Source of the DNA: Schistosoma mansoni
Taxonomy: Eukaryota > Platyhelminthes > Trematoda > Strigeidida > Schistosomatidae
Assembly (NCBI RefSeq): GCF_000237925.1
Contig: NC_031497.1
Span: forward strand, 6,994,831 to 7,058,830
Length of the DNA stretch: 64,000 bases
Reading direction: 5' to 3'
Shown: positions 10,508 to 23,526 of the stretch, piece after piece
Numbering within the stretch: the first letter of the stretch is position 1
Layout of the letters: the number at the start of each line of letters is the position of its first letter
The notes under the pieces: generated by a model
What the model was told of the DNA's origin: nothing
What the model saw: only the letters and a program-made list of their open reading frames with translations
Databases searched by the model: none
Position numbers and translations under genes: made by a program

Positions 10508-12885
10508 CAGTCAGCTAGGACGTAAGACCAGGCACATATATGCATCGGTCCAAGTTGCCATACCTCATTAGCACAACAAGATAAACACCGAATTCATAGA
10601 AGTAGTTAATTTGATTGTGGTAATATATAGAAGAAAGATTGTATATAGTACAGGGAGAAAGACAGATATGAAGCAATTTTAATCTCACAGTTTAAGAGAA
10701 GACAAAGAGTGTATACACCATTGTGATCGATTCTGAGCCATGTCACACAGTCTCCAAACCCTACCAAGTAGTCTGCACCTGCCAACATGGCGCAGACTGG
10801 AAGTTAGTGACTTAAAGCACTGATACTATGTTTTGGTTTGGCCGCCCCAACTCTCTTCCAACCATCCCCTATACTAGTCAGCATTGCGCGTCGTGGTAAT
10901 CGGTGTTCAGGTATACGTGACACGTGACCCAACCATCTCAGTCGATGAATATTTACAACCTCACCAACTCATTTACCATCATTCCCTAATACCTTGCGTC
11001 TAACCTCACCATCACTTAGCCGGTAATCCCAGCAGATGCGAGCAATATTTCTAAGACTTCTGTGATCAAATACTAGCAACTTACGAGTATCTTCTACTCC
11101 TAATGATCACGTTTCACAGAGCGAACTGTTGCATAGTATACTCGTCTCGTAATTGATAGACGGATATCTCTTTTTCGCCATAGATGATGTAAGTTGTCAA
11201 ATGCCAAACGAGCTTTTTTGAATCCGTGCTAAGATTTCGTCAGACACTAACCCATTAGGGCTGATCAGACTTCCGAGATAAGTGAAGTTGTCGACACGTT
11301 CGACTACCTCACTCTCTATCCTTAGTTCAGGTGTCGATGCAGGCCAGTTCTGGAGTAACAATTTACATTTAGAGTGGGAGAAAGGCAATCCAAATATCCT
11401 GGCATTGTTACTCAGTCCTAACAGAAGACTCTGCATTTTGACATCTCCGTATTTTAAGTCGATAAGTGAACCTCCTGGTAGGAGATCAATTCCTGAAAAT
11501 TTAGTCGACGAGTGTTATTTCCGGCAGTAGATCTATGATGAATGGGGATAGTGCGTAGCGTCGGTTGGTATGATACCTTATTTTAGCTTCTGGACAAGCC
11601 AATTTACCTATCCATCTTGAGTCACGTTTAGACCTTGTTAATTATTCACTTATCAATTCTGACTGTTTTTTATACGAGCGTATGTGTGTACACTTCTTAT
11701 CCTATACATCACATGTCTGTAACTTATTTTTATTTAACTATAAATATTGTTTAACGCTTGATGAAGCGATTTGGCTTACCTGCCGTCTTCAATGTGTGTC
11801 GTTTCTGCTTCGCTCTCTTCTATTCTTCTAAAAAACAACGTGTGTCCCTATCCTTCCGAGTTCTTACGGAGACATTTGGCAGGACAGCACATAGGCGACT
11901 GTTAACGGAGATCCATTCTAATAGTGCTTGTTCTGCCCTCGTACTAAGTGCTATGCCTACACCTGCTAGTCCACGAGAACTAGCCATCGGGTCGCAAATA
12001 CACGGAGGTTGTATCACGTCGGGTCCCTGTTTGGGCGAGGTGGGTTCTAGTTAGTGACCACACTAGAATCCTGTATGTGTGTTTCAGAGGCACAGCATAC
12101 ATCAATGGTATGACATTCTGGGGTCTGAGCCAAGGAGGCCTGTTGGCCGATTTGACATAGGGTACGTACGTTGAAGGCTCCAATGTGTAGTTTGGAGCGA
12201 GGTTTCAGTAGACCTGGTAGTGTTTTACTCGCTATGGTGACACTTGAGGAGGGAGCCGAAATAGGAAGTTTAATGTTAAAAGTCGAGATGTAAGAAATAC
12301 TAAGAATTGAGGGAGACTGATCATGAATATAGTGATCTTGAGTGCTGTTAGAGGTATAAGGGTGGTTATCACTTCCCGGTTGCCCACACTGTGGAAAGGT
12401 TCTTCTAGAGGTACCTGAAAAGGGAATTGGGTTAGAGGTGATCTTAGTGACCTGCGAGCGTGACCGTAGTGCCCAAGGAACAACTGCTCGAGGTCGGTCA
12501 CACACAGCCTATTTGTGAGTAGTTCCCGTGTTAGCTCCGTAATTGTTGAGATCTTACCTCCGGAGACGGATATTTATAGTGTAAGGCGAGGTGTGCATCT
12601 TTAGGCTTGACCTTTTCTAACCCCATCCTTCGCTGTGGGAAGGCAGCGTCGCCGTTATGCTGGTTGTCTGAAGGAAACACCTTACTGCCTTCACACCTCT
12701 GTACAGTCGGCAGTGCGACTTCGCCTTCGGACCTTGGGTTTGCTGCTTTTAGTCTTACCGCTCTTCAACCGACCTGTCTGGCATGGTAGGACCTTGAGGA
12801 ACTATTTTTCCAGCCAGTATAGCTCGATTGGTTCATCACGATAGGCAAGCCCAACCACCACGTCAAGGTAACAGCAACGGTCAGG
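10508..12885 (-). mobile_element. RTE-like family A, copy 2: 5' UTR, endonuclease start and RT end, with an internal gap
   Basis: Read on the minus strand, the element starts near 12885 with a GC-rich 5' UTR. The N-terminus of the APE-type endonuclease follows at 12505-11820, with the start block KLHIGAFNVRTLCQIGQQ and, after a frameshift, SSRGLAGVGIALSTRAEQ. The rest of the endonuclease and most of the RT are missing. In their place, at 11553-11845, is an unrelated LTR-like sequence. The frame resumes near 11550 with the end of the RT, where the usual YADD reads YGDV, then LLPGGS and TYLGSLISPNG. It carries the same TGA and the same 1-nt deletion as copy 1. The (TGAC)n tail ends at 10508. 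It is the only copy in the window with the 5' end. Confidence 0.82.
11553..11845. repeat. LTR-like dispersed repeat (family B) inside RTE copy 2
   Basis: This stretch is homologous to 26350-26740: shared blocks include TTCTGGACAAGCCAATT, a TTGTTAATTATTC block, an ACTATAAATGTT-like block and GGCTT with downstream TCGCT-rich sequence. The repeat is not part of the RTE coding region. A TATA-like ACTATAAAT and, in the second copy, an AATAAA near the right end would suit an LTR read left to right, but I cannot see TG...CA ends or a target-site duplication. The orientation is therefore not settled. Confidence 0.5.
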
Positions 12886-13377
12886 CAAAATGCTTTATTA
12901 CCACAAACTTTCGACAAATAAACAATGAGGATATAACCCAACGATGTATTCCTTAAACTTCTCTCAATGATTTAGTGCATCATCGATACTGTGCTTTTTA
13001 CAATACTGATAAAGATATCCTAGAATTAATCTAATAAGGTATCACTCATTTCACAGAATAAGAGTATATAACTATTAAACCTTTTCTTCACAATCAAAAG
13101 CAGATCCTCAGTATCAAGCACTAGCAGTTTCAGTAGAAAGTGCTGAGTCAACAGAAACGCAAAGTATATTAAAGTCAAAATAATACAAATATCAAGCCAT
13201 TTATATATTTACAAATGATTGCTTCATAGTGACTTTAAGTACTGCTTCTCACCACAGAAATTCTGGATTATCGCGCTGAGCCAGAAAATCGCTCATTCTG
13301 AACACTGCCACTTCTGTTTCATTCACTGTTAATTATACCGAATAATATATGTAGACAATTCAGTGAAAATATCTTCC
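12886..13377. other. non-coding spacer, nothing recognised
   Basis: AT-rich sequence between the RTE 5' end and the Penelope-like element. No ORF, repeat or RNA gene is visible. Confidence 0.4.
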
Positions 13378-13753
13378 TGGCTGTACAATCGTATTTATAG
13401 TTAGTTAAAAAATAAAGCAGCCCATTGAAAAATAGGAAGATTACATCATTTCAAGCGCCAAAAGGAAGTTTCATAGAATTACCGAGAATTTAAAGAAAGA
13501 AAATAAGATAAAACTGAGTCTGTGAAAGACAACTGTCCACTTAGGGGGTATGGGAAAGGTAAAGAATAGATTATAAACGTGGTGATAATAACAAATAATT
13601 GAAAAGTAAAAGATATTAGAAGACATTAGAAGGATGTATTAACGACCGAATTACCGTCCATGAAAATTAGGTGTTAGGGCTATGGAAGATAGACGATGGT
13701 TTGCACATGTCACTTTTGAACAAAGAAATCAGGTCTGGAGAGACGAGCTGCTA
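13378..13753 (+). repeat. left inverted terminal repeat of the decayed PLE
   Basis: Matches the reverse complement of 14281-14656 with only scattered mismatches; both arms are 376 nt. Landmarks: TAAAGCAGCCCATTG near the outer end and GTTTGCACATGTCAC near the inner end. Confidence 0.9.
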
Positions 13754-14280
13754 ACATCTTCGTAGTGTACAGGTAATCAACTTTTGCTCATATTGGACCC
13801 AGACGTTTGATTGCAGTTGATTCTGAAGGATACCTGGTGGGGCCATGTGACCCAATCTAACGAGATGTTCCGATATTAAGCTATCGATTATTTCACACGT
13901 CTTTCGAAAGCCACGCAGGATAATGTTTGGAAATGAGCTGGCTTTGTTTCTCTGATGTAGACTCCTTCACAAGAGCAAGTAAACTCATAAATACAATTTA
14001 ATGTGAGTTTATATTTTATGTATTTATGAATGATAAGGCGGCTGAAAAAGACTGACGAGTTGAGTATCACAAAGTTTGACTCAACGATCCCGTTGAATGG
14101 TCCTACAACATGTATGAAGCACTACTACTCTCAAGCTCAGCGTTCATAGTGTTGTTTAGGACTGTAGGTTTTGCATATCGTAGATTGAATCTCATATTTC
14201 TTTTAGTGGAAGTTGATGCGCAAGCATTCCTGATACTTGTTGGGGCTCAAACAGTACCTTGTCTACTGTATCTTCGGAGC

Positions 14281-14656
14281 TAGCAGCGCATCTTTTCAAA
14301 CCTGATTTCTTTGTTCAAAAGTGACATGTGCAAACCATCGTCTATCTTCCATAGCCCTAACACCTAATTTTCATGGACGGTAATTCGGTCGTTAATACAT
14401 CCTTCTAATGTCTTCTAATATCTTTTACTTTTCAATTATTTGTTATTATCACCACGTTTATAATCTATTCTTTACCTTTCCCATACCCCCTAAGTGGACA
14501 GTTGTCTTTCACAGACTCAGTTTTATCTTATTTTCTTTCTTTAAATTCTCGGTAATTCTATGAAACTTCCTTTTGGCGCTTGAAATGATGTAATCTTCCT
14601 ATTTTTCAATGGGCTGCTTTATTTTTTAACTAACTATGAATACGATTATATAGCTT
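14281..14656 (-). repeat. right inverted terminal repeat of the decayed PLE
   Basis: Reverse-complement partner of 13378-13753. The outer end reads CGATTATATAGCTT, where the left arm has the complement of CGATTGTACAGCCA, so the tips have diverged more than the body. Confidence 0.9.
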
Positions 14657-17600
14657 GAGTAAATTACATCGCTAAACTCTTTATCAGTGACACTCACTTA
14701 TTTTAGTTATATACTTATCGGTCTCATTCTAGACTCGTCAGGTGAGCGTTTATGCATAAAAACACTTGATCCTTTCATCAAAGTTCGAACACACCACCGA
14801 CTTGCGTACATTTCTAGTCAGTTTTAGATAAGCCGGTCAGCCATAATCAGTGCAAATCTCACTGGAATATTAGTTGTATATTCCATGACTGTACAAATAG
14901 ATGGCGTTGCTGACTCATGCAAAAGTAACGCCTATAAACCTGATACACAACTTTTGTTAAACTCTCGTGCTTTACGCAACTTTTGAATCCTTTATTCATC
15001 TAAAACAATTCATGAGACTTGCGAGACTATAAATCATTTCAGGGCCTTTGTACCTCATAGACTTTGCGCCTACTAAAATACATTAACTCTTAGCAAGTCA
15101 ATATTTTCCCAATGGATTAGGTTTTTTTCACATAAATATAAAAAATGTTTATGCGTTAAAATAAGTATTGATATTTCTAAAATAAACATACCTATTCCAA
15201 GAGATTCTAAAGTTAGGTCCGAATTGCTCGGAATAGGATCACCTTGTAAATCAATTAGCAGTTCCCCAGACTGGCAAAGAGAATATTATAAGCCATAAAT
15301 CTTACCTTTGTGTTAAAAGCTTTGTGGCGAACTTTCAGTGCATCTTCAAAATAACACAGAAATTATAAAATGAACAATTGAAATAAATCCTTAAGATTGG
15401 TTGAAGTAAGAACATTGAAAGCGGCGACAACAGATGTTTGGATGTCAGTTAACTAAATACTATTAGGAGAGCTTAAAAATATATCGAAAATTCTCGAGGG
15501 GTCAGGTTTATTGCGTAACTCTGATTTTTATCCTGGTATTCTATAGTTAGGATACAACTAAGGACTTCTTTCAAAATGACATTAACTAACGCTAGAACAT
15601 TAAAACAGCCAAAGTGGGACTAGGTTTCGCTCTTATTGAAACGAGTATAATAATTCACTGCGTTATCATAACCTTAGTACTTAGGATACGTAATACTATA
15701 TCTTTCGAAACTGCCAAGCGGGTCGGGATAGTGCGTCAACACGGTGATGGATTTAAGAACCTATATTTGTCGTCATTGGGAAGTAGAGAAAGTCAAGTTG
15801 CGTTTCATAGCACGACAAATACACTAATCAGATTACCAATAGATTAAAAAGCCTCTTAAAGCATAGATTTTTCTGAAATCAAACCAAATTAACTATGTCA
15901 CTAGTGAATCAATGATTTGAAATGCCAGTGGGTCCATAGTAGGTTTCTATTATGTGAGTTAAATTACTAGATATTAGCTTACCGTAACAAAGGTTCTTGA
16001 AAGGAGGAGGTATAGCGGAAGAGGTTTTTACTTCTAAACATGGATATGTTAAAGTATATATAGTGTAATGTTTACCATGATGTATGCGGTCGAACAGGTC
16101 TTTTACAGTCGCTGACTGAGAAATGTTTGACAGAGGCAAGTAAGACGTTGTACGGTACTTGAATGAACGTATTAAAGTCACGGGAACAGTTATACTCTGG
16201 CTCATTTATGAGTTAAAGCCCCTAATATATCTGGAGAAAGATATGATATTGAGAATTTAGTGACAAGTGAGGGGCGACAATAATTATTAGTACGAGATTT
16301 CACAAACTAGGGGTGGGGGCATTGATTTCTGAGTTCCTCAACAGCCATGTGAATGTGTCATGTTCGTAGGGATTCGCTTAGTCGTGATGCTAGGTATCAA
16401 CTATATAGTTGAGTAACTTATCGAAATGTCGGGGAACACATTCCGTGGTATACAGATTCCGAGCCACTACTACTTCGTGTCAGGTTTACATCAGTGGCAC
16501 CGAAACATGCTTTTCTATCCAATAAACCTTGGTAATTATTTTAACTGAAAGAATAAATTGATGGACATAATGCTTCAACCTTTAATACCCCAATGTTAGA
16601 GAATCCTCAAAAGTGTTTTGAAGCTGATAACTTGCTTTGGGCCTGTCTTACGGACGATAATGATTCTCACTTGAAGAACACAATAGTGTTTCCCAATTGA
16701 CACATTTTGAAGAGCATTTAAGAACAAGTGTTGAGGACTTAAGATCTGACGGTGTAGGTGCACTGCTGACTTTACCAAAATTCATTGAGACGATAGTGTT
16801 GACTACGAACGAACCACAGCAAAAGCTAGATCTCCAAAAAACACTGCCAAACCAAGTACTAAATAACCAGATGACCCTAAAATCTTGGTTCGCCACAGCC
16901 AACCAGGAGACAGCAAAGACTAGTAAATAAATTATTATGCCAGGATATTAACTTTAGGACTCTCACATCATAGTTACAGGATATTCATGATGAAATCCCT
17001 AACTCGGACCCATTTCCGAACCCTATATGCCTTATTAACCTGAGGCAATCGTCAAACCTAACATTAGCTCTGTGGAATAGTGGTTCATTATATCCTTGTC
17101 ACTCTTTCCCTGATGGAGTTAAAACAGATGACTACACGCAGTGTTGCGCGTGACTACCCGACGATAGCTGTCCTATGAGCTTTCTAGTCACGTCCTATGT
17201 TCAGCAAGACAACGCGAATTCGCAAAGTGTTAAAAAAACAGTATCACAGTTTAGTTAACCAGGATATTCAACCTGCTTGTACACCGCCAACAGTACTTCG
17301 ATCCTTTGTGGCTTAGTTTTTATTTCATTTGTATTAATCTCTTCTCCGTTTACATTTTCTGACGCAAATCCTTACTCCATATTCTTATCTATACATCTCG
17401 TAAGACAAAACTATTCTCCAGGTGAAAGACTACACCTACTACTACTTCCGACTGTGTATAGCGAAGCACCTGGTAGTTGCATCCCAGTATCATAAATTCC
17501 GAAATTGAGCTACTCTCAGGAGCTTGGTAACTTTTAGCATTTTAAGTTTGATATTATTAGACTCAATCTACCGATTTGGCAGCTTGTGAACTGTAATATG

Positions 17601-17929
17601 ATGTTATTGTAGTCTTTCTCGTTTCACCCACGTACAATAGCTTGTAGAAATATGGCAAATTGCATATAATTAATTGGACAGTAAAGAAGTTCACCTCACT
17701 GAAAGAAGCCCGCCGTTTCGTTCCGCAACCTTGACCGCCTTATATGTGACGGCTTTCTGTACTTCAATTGATATGGTTCTGTTGTGTCTGTTGTTTTTGT
17801 ATGACGTTTAAGTGTTCTCATATTCAAGTCATATTTTGCTTAAGTGAAATTACAAAACTATTACGATAAACGTTAGTTAGACTTTGTTCATACTTTGGTT
17901 TACCTTGAATATACCACAGGTAGTGTAGT
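14657..17929. other. 3.3 kb without recognisable features
   Basis: No exon, repeat family or RNA gene can be supported. The longest open frames (about 60-98 codons) have no known motif and no splice context. The 77-codon frame at 16697-16930 has a protein-like composition (THFEEHL, KSWFATANQ) but no family that I know. It may be old, decayed retroelement DNA. Confidence 0.4.
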
Positions 17930-18215
17930 TTGGCAACACCTATAATCGAATCGCACCCACTCTGTGAAATCAAAAGTCAGAAGTGCGGGGGGTTGGAAGA
18001 TATATTTGATGGGTTATCAATATATCGAGTAGTGACTGATCTAAACTGGCTAATGATCTCAGTTGTTGCGCACGCCGTCCCAAAACGTGATCTGCTAGGG
18101 ATGCATGACCGTGTGCCTTCAGCTAAATGAGTCCATTAAAACTAGTTTAGTCAGCATTTAATGTCGAACACTTACAGAGCCATTGATTTTTGGGATGTAT
18201 CTACAGCTACAGCCT
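17930..18215 (-). repeat. old copy of the gypsy-element LTR
   Basis: Homologous to 24470-24760, which lies in the proposed LTR between gypsy pol and gag. Shared blocks include GATATATTTGATG, GTTATCAATATATCGAG, GGATGCATGACCG, CAATGTCGAACACTTA (with small changes) and CTACAG. It is diverged, with several indels. No gag or pol sequence is recognisable beside it, so it may be a solo LTR or a remnant. Confidence 0.6.
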
Positions 18216-21200
18216 GTTGCTTCGTAACCTTGTTTGCGACGTCAAGTTCTCAACTGAGCCTCACCGTCTTTGTTTAAAAGTTGATAAGGTCCAGAAAACA
18301 GTGTACTAATAATAACTAGAGAGTTCTAGATATGTGAACTTTGTGTGAATCTCTGTTTTACATGAAGATTAATACGAAATGTCAAATGAACGTTAAACAT
18401 TAAGTGTAAGTAATACTTTCTTCAGTTAGCGAGGTATTGTTGCGTTGAATGACTTTTTAAACAATTACTCAACGCTGTATGCAGCGTTTCATGTTCGAGA
18501 GATATCTCAGTCGACAAGGCGAGGCGTTTCAACATATATTACCGAACGGGAGTTTCGGAAGCAAGGATGAATTCTATAGTGTGCATAGTGAATTCCAACA
18601 AGCGGGGGACGAATAATGTTTTTCGTTTTACTCATACCCATCACATTCATGTTAAAGGCAAATCAGTAAAGAACATGAAATTTAAGTACATATTTGTTGT
18701 GTTACAGCTCACATGTGGACATAGGCGTAAACCACAAGGTTTAAGAGGAGAAAAACTGCTAGAACCTCATGTATTTTGTGATATTTAAGGTCTTATTTTT
18801 TGAACTATCATTCAATGTTCCTTGTAACTCTGGAAGGGGAAGAATATGTCCTAATATCATTCAACTTATTTCAGAATCATTCTTGTGGTAGCTCATGGAT
18901 GGTTTTGGGTCCATGGACTAGAAGATTGTCTTTAAAAGATAATGAAAAGTTTGGCCAGCAATGTTAAAATCACCGTCAATGGATGAAGTAGAAAAAATTA
19001 TTAATTAGGTCACTTCTGTTCATATCAAGACTATGGAAGATTAACTCTCCACAGGTATGTATGGTAACACAATAATTTCCCTAGGTGAAGCATACAGTGT
19101 TTACGGATTCAGCGAAGCGAAAAATGCAGAGACAAAAAATTGTTGAGAAATATGGTGAGAGCTTCGCGATGCTAGTGGAGAGAAGGGCCGACAATTTCCC
19201 AATCCCCTTGTCTTGATTTCAACTGGGCGATATCGCGTGTCTAAACTACCTAGACAGTTATTCTTCGGTCAAATCTTAGTTTGAATCTTACAGTAGACAC
19301 CTATTAAACTGATTTATATACTTCAAGGATTGCTATTAAATCTGAGAAGTTACAGGGTTCATAATACTGATATCAGATTACTATAAACATACAATAAGAA
19401 CAAATACAATTTGGATAGTAATTATAAATATGCACTAGATCTCTGATCATGATTAATCCGTGGTTGGGGATTCTATTTCAAAGAATTCATTCTAGATCCC
19501 TATAACAGACGCATCATAAGTTAATATTGACTAAAAACAGTTCAGCTGCCGTGTTCAAGACAAGCCTTATCTAAATTGTGAATGATGTGTGATTTGTCAA
19601 TATGACACCAACAGCGATGCTATGCTCAGTGGCTGAATATGTTCAGAAGGCGATCAGAAAGGCTGTAGACATCAGTTATAAATTATGTTATTTTTTCTCA
19701 GAATAGTACATAATGATATGTTGTTTCCATGAAAAATGATGACTATTATAATCGACAGTATTGTTTGTGTTTGCATACTCAAGACTTATATAATACTGGT
19801 AAATTGTTTAACGCAGAATAGCTTCAACTTGCATTTACTAAATGACTAGCAGACATCTTTGTTCGTCAACACTATATATGGTGGTAAATCAAATATTGAA
19901 GGTTGTGATAACTTGCATTTGTTACAAATCTGAACATAATCCATTTCCGACTTGATAAATACTGTGCTGTAATGCTTGAGTTCAGGTTGATACGAATAAA
20001 CACATTAAGTTGACTTCACATCCCTCCAGATAACGGACAACAACTACATCAAACTATAACTTACAGGAATGAAGGCATTAGGAAGCACAAAATTTACGAA
20101 TGTTGACGTGAGACGGCCAGAACAATGTCCTAAGCTTAGAGATAGAAACACTGAAAATACTAGATAACTTGCATGAAAACCCTTAGCTTGATTTGTTTTC
20201 CTGTGTCGTAAGTCTCTGGATACCTTGTCGTTAGGAATCAAAAGATCGAAAAGATATTCAGCTGAAGGGATCAATAAGAATTACCTCACATTCAGAGGCG
20301 AGGCAGTATGTTACATTACAAAGGACTTTATGGAAGAATTTCCATATACATACAAAGGAAATTTACAAAAAGGACCTTAGGTTGTCTCCGATAGATGCTG
20401 TTTGTGGACACCTCGGTAAACGGTCAGCATATACTGAGGAAAAAAATTTCACCCTTGATTCGCTTGAGACCTATACCAGACTAAGGTGGACGTGGTCAGA
20501 ACTTACGTCAGGAGTTCAGAAATAACCTAAAAGATATTTGAATCTAATCACTGTGGACTTTTGGGAGTCCTCACAAGGGTGTCCCCTCTCTCGCAATAGA
20601 CCGCCCAAATCGCTCCACAGTGGACATTTTGATTGCTGTAACGTTACGCCGATATAAGTCATTGAGCACTAATAGGACTATAACATCAATGTCCTGATGT
20701 CTGCTGGTATATGTGTCGAATAACGAGGTTTCATTTCCTGATTCAATATCTTCGGTTCGTAGTTTGAGGGATGTCGGTAACAGCTCAGGACAAAAGCTAA
20801 TAACTGCTTTCTATAGCCTAACAAGTTTAGGAACGCGATTCTTAGGGAAACAAATCGTCTACAAATACATTGTTTACACCAGCAATGTGTTATGTAACTA
20901 TACTAAACTGCAAAGTATAGCCCAGCATGCAAAACTATTTAGGAGAATATGTGTCTGGTGGGGAGTTTGGTAGGAAAGCTAAACGTCCACATTGGCGAAA
21001 TTTAGTGAATTTCCAGTCACCTGAGGAATGCTGTAATACATAGCTAAGGGTCCCAGGCTGAAAGCGCTATATCTCGATTCAGTATCCTGTGCCTTTCTCA
21101 TGAAGAGTAAGGACCATCTTGCTTCCTAGAGTGCGGAAATACGAAGCGAAACAATATGTCCGGAAATTTCCATTAAGTTGGATGTGATTTGTGCTTTTTG

Positions 21201-23526
21201 AATGTTTACGGTAGTATCATACTGTCGTTGCTATGAATTACGATTCCGTTAGTTTGGGTATGGGATTATCAGTGTAAGTTTTCGACGAGACCCTCTTAAA
21301 CGTATGCGTACAAAAATGAGATCCTTAGATTCGTCGTCCATGAATCTTGGAAAATTTTGTAAGGCGTCCGATAAACTTTCACAAAATGAGGATTGTAATA
21401 ACGGTTTATTTGCATTATCATTAGTCGTCTATATTTGACCGTATGTTTTGACCAGATAGATTGTCGAAAATGTGGCCATATCTTTTAATGCTCATTGTAA
21501 GGAAAAGGATAACGATTTTAAGTGATTTCTACGTTAGGCCATAGATGATCGCTATTTGGACATCAATACCAGTTCTCCATTTTGGGACTATATCCAACTA
21601 GAATGTGGTTGAACTATTCTATGGCTTAACTGTTTACAAGTTTTCATGTCATTAAACGTGTTATTCACCAATCTCAGTTCTTCAGAATATGTTCAGAGTA
21701 CTTACAGAAATGCTCAGCGTTCTGTTAGACTGGTATTTACTGCTTTGCCAAACCTTTTTAACTGGAGGGTTTCAAATAGTCAACCTTACGTTTTATTATA
21801 AAACTGGGTGCAGGTGTAGTGCGCTAAATAAGCATTTGAAACCCAAACATCTGATCAAGCCACAAGGAAAAAAGGAAATTTAGTGACCACAGAAAATAAA
21901 GAAGTAAATAATAAGATCATCAGATAGATCTTAACTACATACCTTTGATCTACATACTAGCTCCATTTCAAATTCAGCTTCTGTGAGGATTTAGTTTTAA
22001 TCCGCTTAAAAACCTGCTACTTGGGCGATTGTAGAGGATACCACATCACTGCATTTTTATACAGTGTTTGTGGCCGAACATTAGCAGAAACAGTGAGTGA
22101 CAAATACTACTATAGCACTCTGAAGATATCCGTATCCATCACATACACTCACTTTACTTTATTCTGCGTCCCCGCAGCATACATCATTTCATTACAAGTC
22201 ATTGAAAGTGATTCATTGCACCTTTCCTCTGTATGAGAATCGGAGATAGTGAGGGGATGAAGGGTTAAACAAACAATTATATATGAGGAGGTGACACTAG
22301 CTAGTTACTCAAAAGCATGTTGATAAGAAACGACTTTTCCCTGACAAATCTTGACCCATCCTGAGGTCAAATATTTAGGAATAATCTATCAACAAATAAG
22401 AGCAATTAAATGCACTGAGAGAAACTGAAGGGTTAAGCTACTACCTTCGTAGGATAGCTATATGCTAAAATGTACGGTTTAAGGTTTTCTTTTAATACAA
22501 GCTTTCGATACTGGGGAAGGTACTGAATATGTAGACGGAAGTCAACCGTGTAGACGTCTTGGTAACAAACATACATAAAAGCAATGCGCCACTGGAAAAT
22601 AATACTGCAAATCCTCTGAGCGCCAGATTCATCACTCAACTCTGCCAAGCATATAGCCTTGGGTGTGTTACAAATTCTGCCCTTTAACTTCGTTCGTAAC
22701 TGCGGGTAGATATGTCGTCAGTTGACTAGGATGGAAAAAAGTATGTGTACGTTGACAACATAGAAGACTAGAACTATAGACATAGATAGTCACTGTCTCA
22801 GTTTGTGATGGGAAAATTCATCTGTCAATCACCGTAAGTAATTGTTTTAATTCGAGCAAACTTTTAGTGTTTTCATATAGTCCAAGTATCTGTAACAATA
22901 AGTTTTACGCATAGGGAATTTTTCTTTCTGTATCGTAGATCACTGCAAAAGTCAGATAGCATAAAAAATGTTGAGTAGTAGGCCTTCTAGCTTTTTGTAT
23001 GTTTGTGTTCCTAAGATACCGGAAATCATATTCCATAATTGTACAGTCTTCTTAGAGCCAGTGAAATTATTAGAGCATTATAAACCCATCACTTTTCGGT
23101 GTAGGCTTACTATGTGTATTATAGTATGGGACATAGTTTTCAAAGTCAACCAGAAACTAAGATACTGTTGTCATCCATGACAGGTCGATCATAATGTTAT
23201 CGCTAATAACTAATCCACGTTGAAGAATGTAGCTATCAGGCTGCTTCTCAGTGTAATCTATCGTCTAAGTACGCGGATCCGGCTCCAGAAGCAGAAATTT
23301 CAAACGAGTGAAAGGACAGTACGTTCGTTTGCTAAACTTTCCCTTGCAGGTGGTATTCTCTGGTTTGAAGTCATAGAAACATGAAAAATAGATACGTATA
23401 CTTATGTCTACTTAGACAAAGTAATAGATATCCCAAAGTGAATCACATGCATTACAAGCCATTCTTGTGTTCCACGAAATATAGGCAGTAACACAGTGGC
23501 AAAGACTAATTTCAAAATTCGCAGAG
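18216..23526. other. 5.3 kb without recognisable features
   Basis: No exon with splice sites, no retroelement domain and no tandem repeat that I can support. Open frames are short and look random. Given LTR remnants on both sides it may be heavily decayed LTR-element DNA, but this is only inference. Confidence 0.35.

Larger units (their letters stand above)
13378..14656 (-). mobile_element. decayed Penelope-like element with long inverted terminal repeats
   Basis: Two arms of about 376 nt, 13378-13753 and 14281-14656, are near-perfect inverted copies of each other. Between them, on the minus strand, lies a broken GIY-YIG endonuclease region: a YEFTCSC...VYI block at about 13990-13930, then readable pieces equivalent to the PLE C-terminus (PAWL..., GTSR..., GSH) with stops and shifts. 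No RT is left. Inverted terminal repeats plus a GIY-YIG domain are typical of Penelope-like retroelements. The terminal GCTGTACAATCGTAT is shared with the better preserved PLE at 50241-52227, so the two are related. Confidence 0.8.

Noticed and set aside
16697-16930. 77-codon frame with protein-like composition
   Set aside because: No start or splice context, no known motif, no support from neighbours.
20044-20274. Minus-strand 76-codon frame in the feature-poor region
   Set aside because: Looks like a chance frame; hydrophobic patch only, no homologous pattern.
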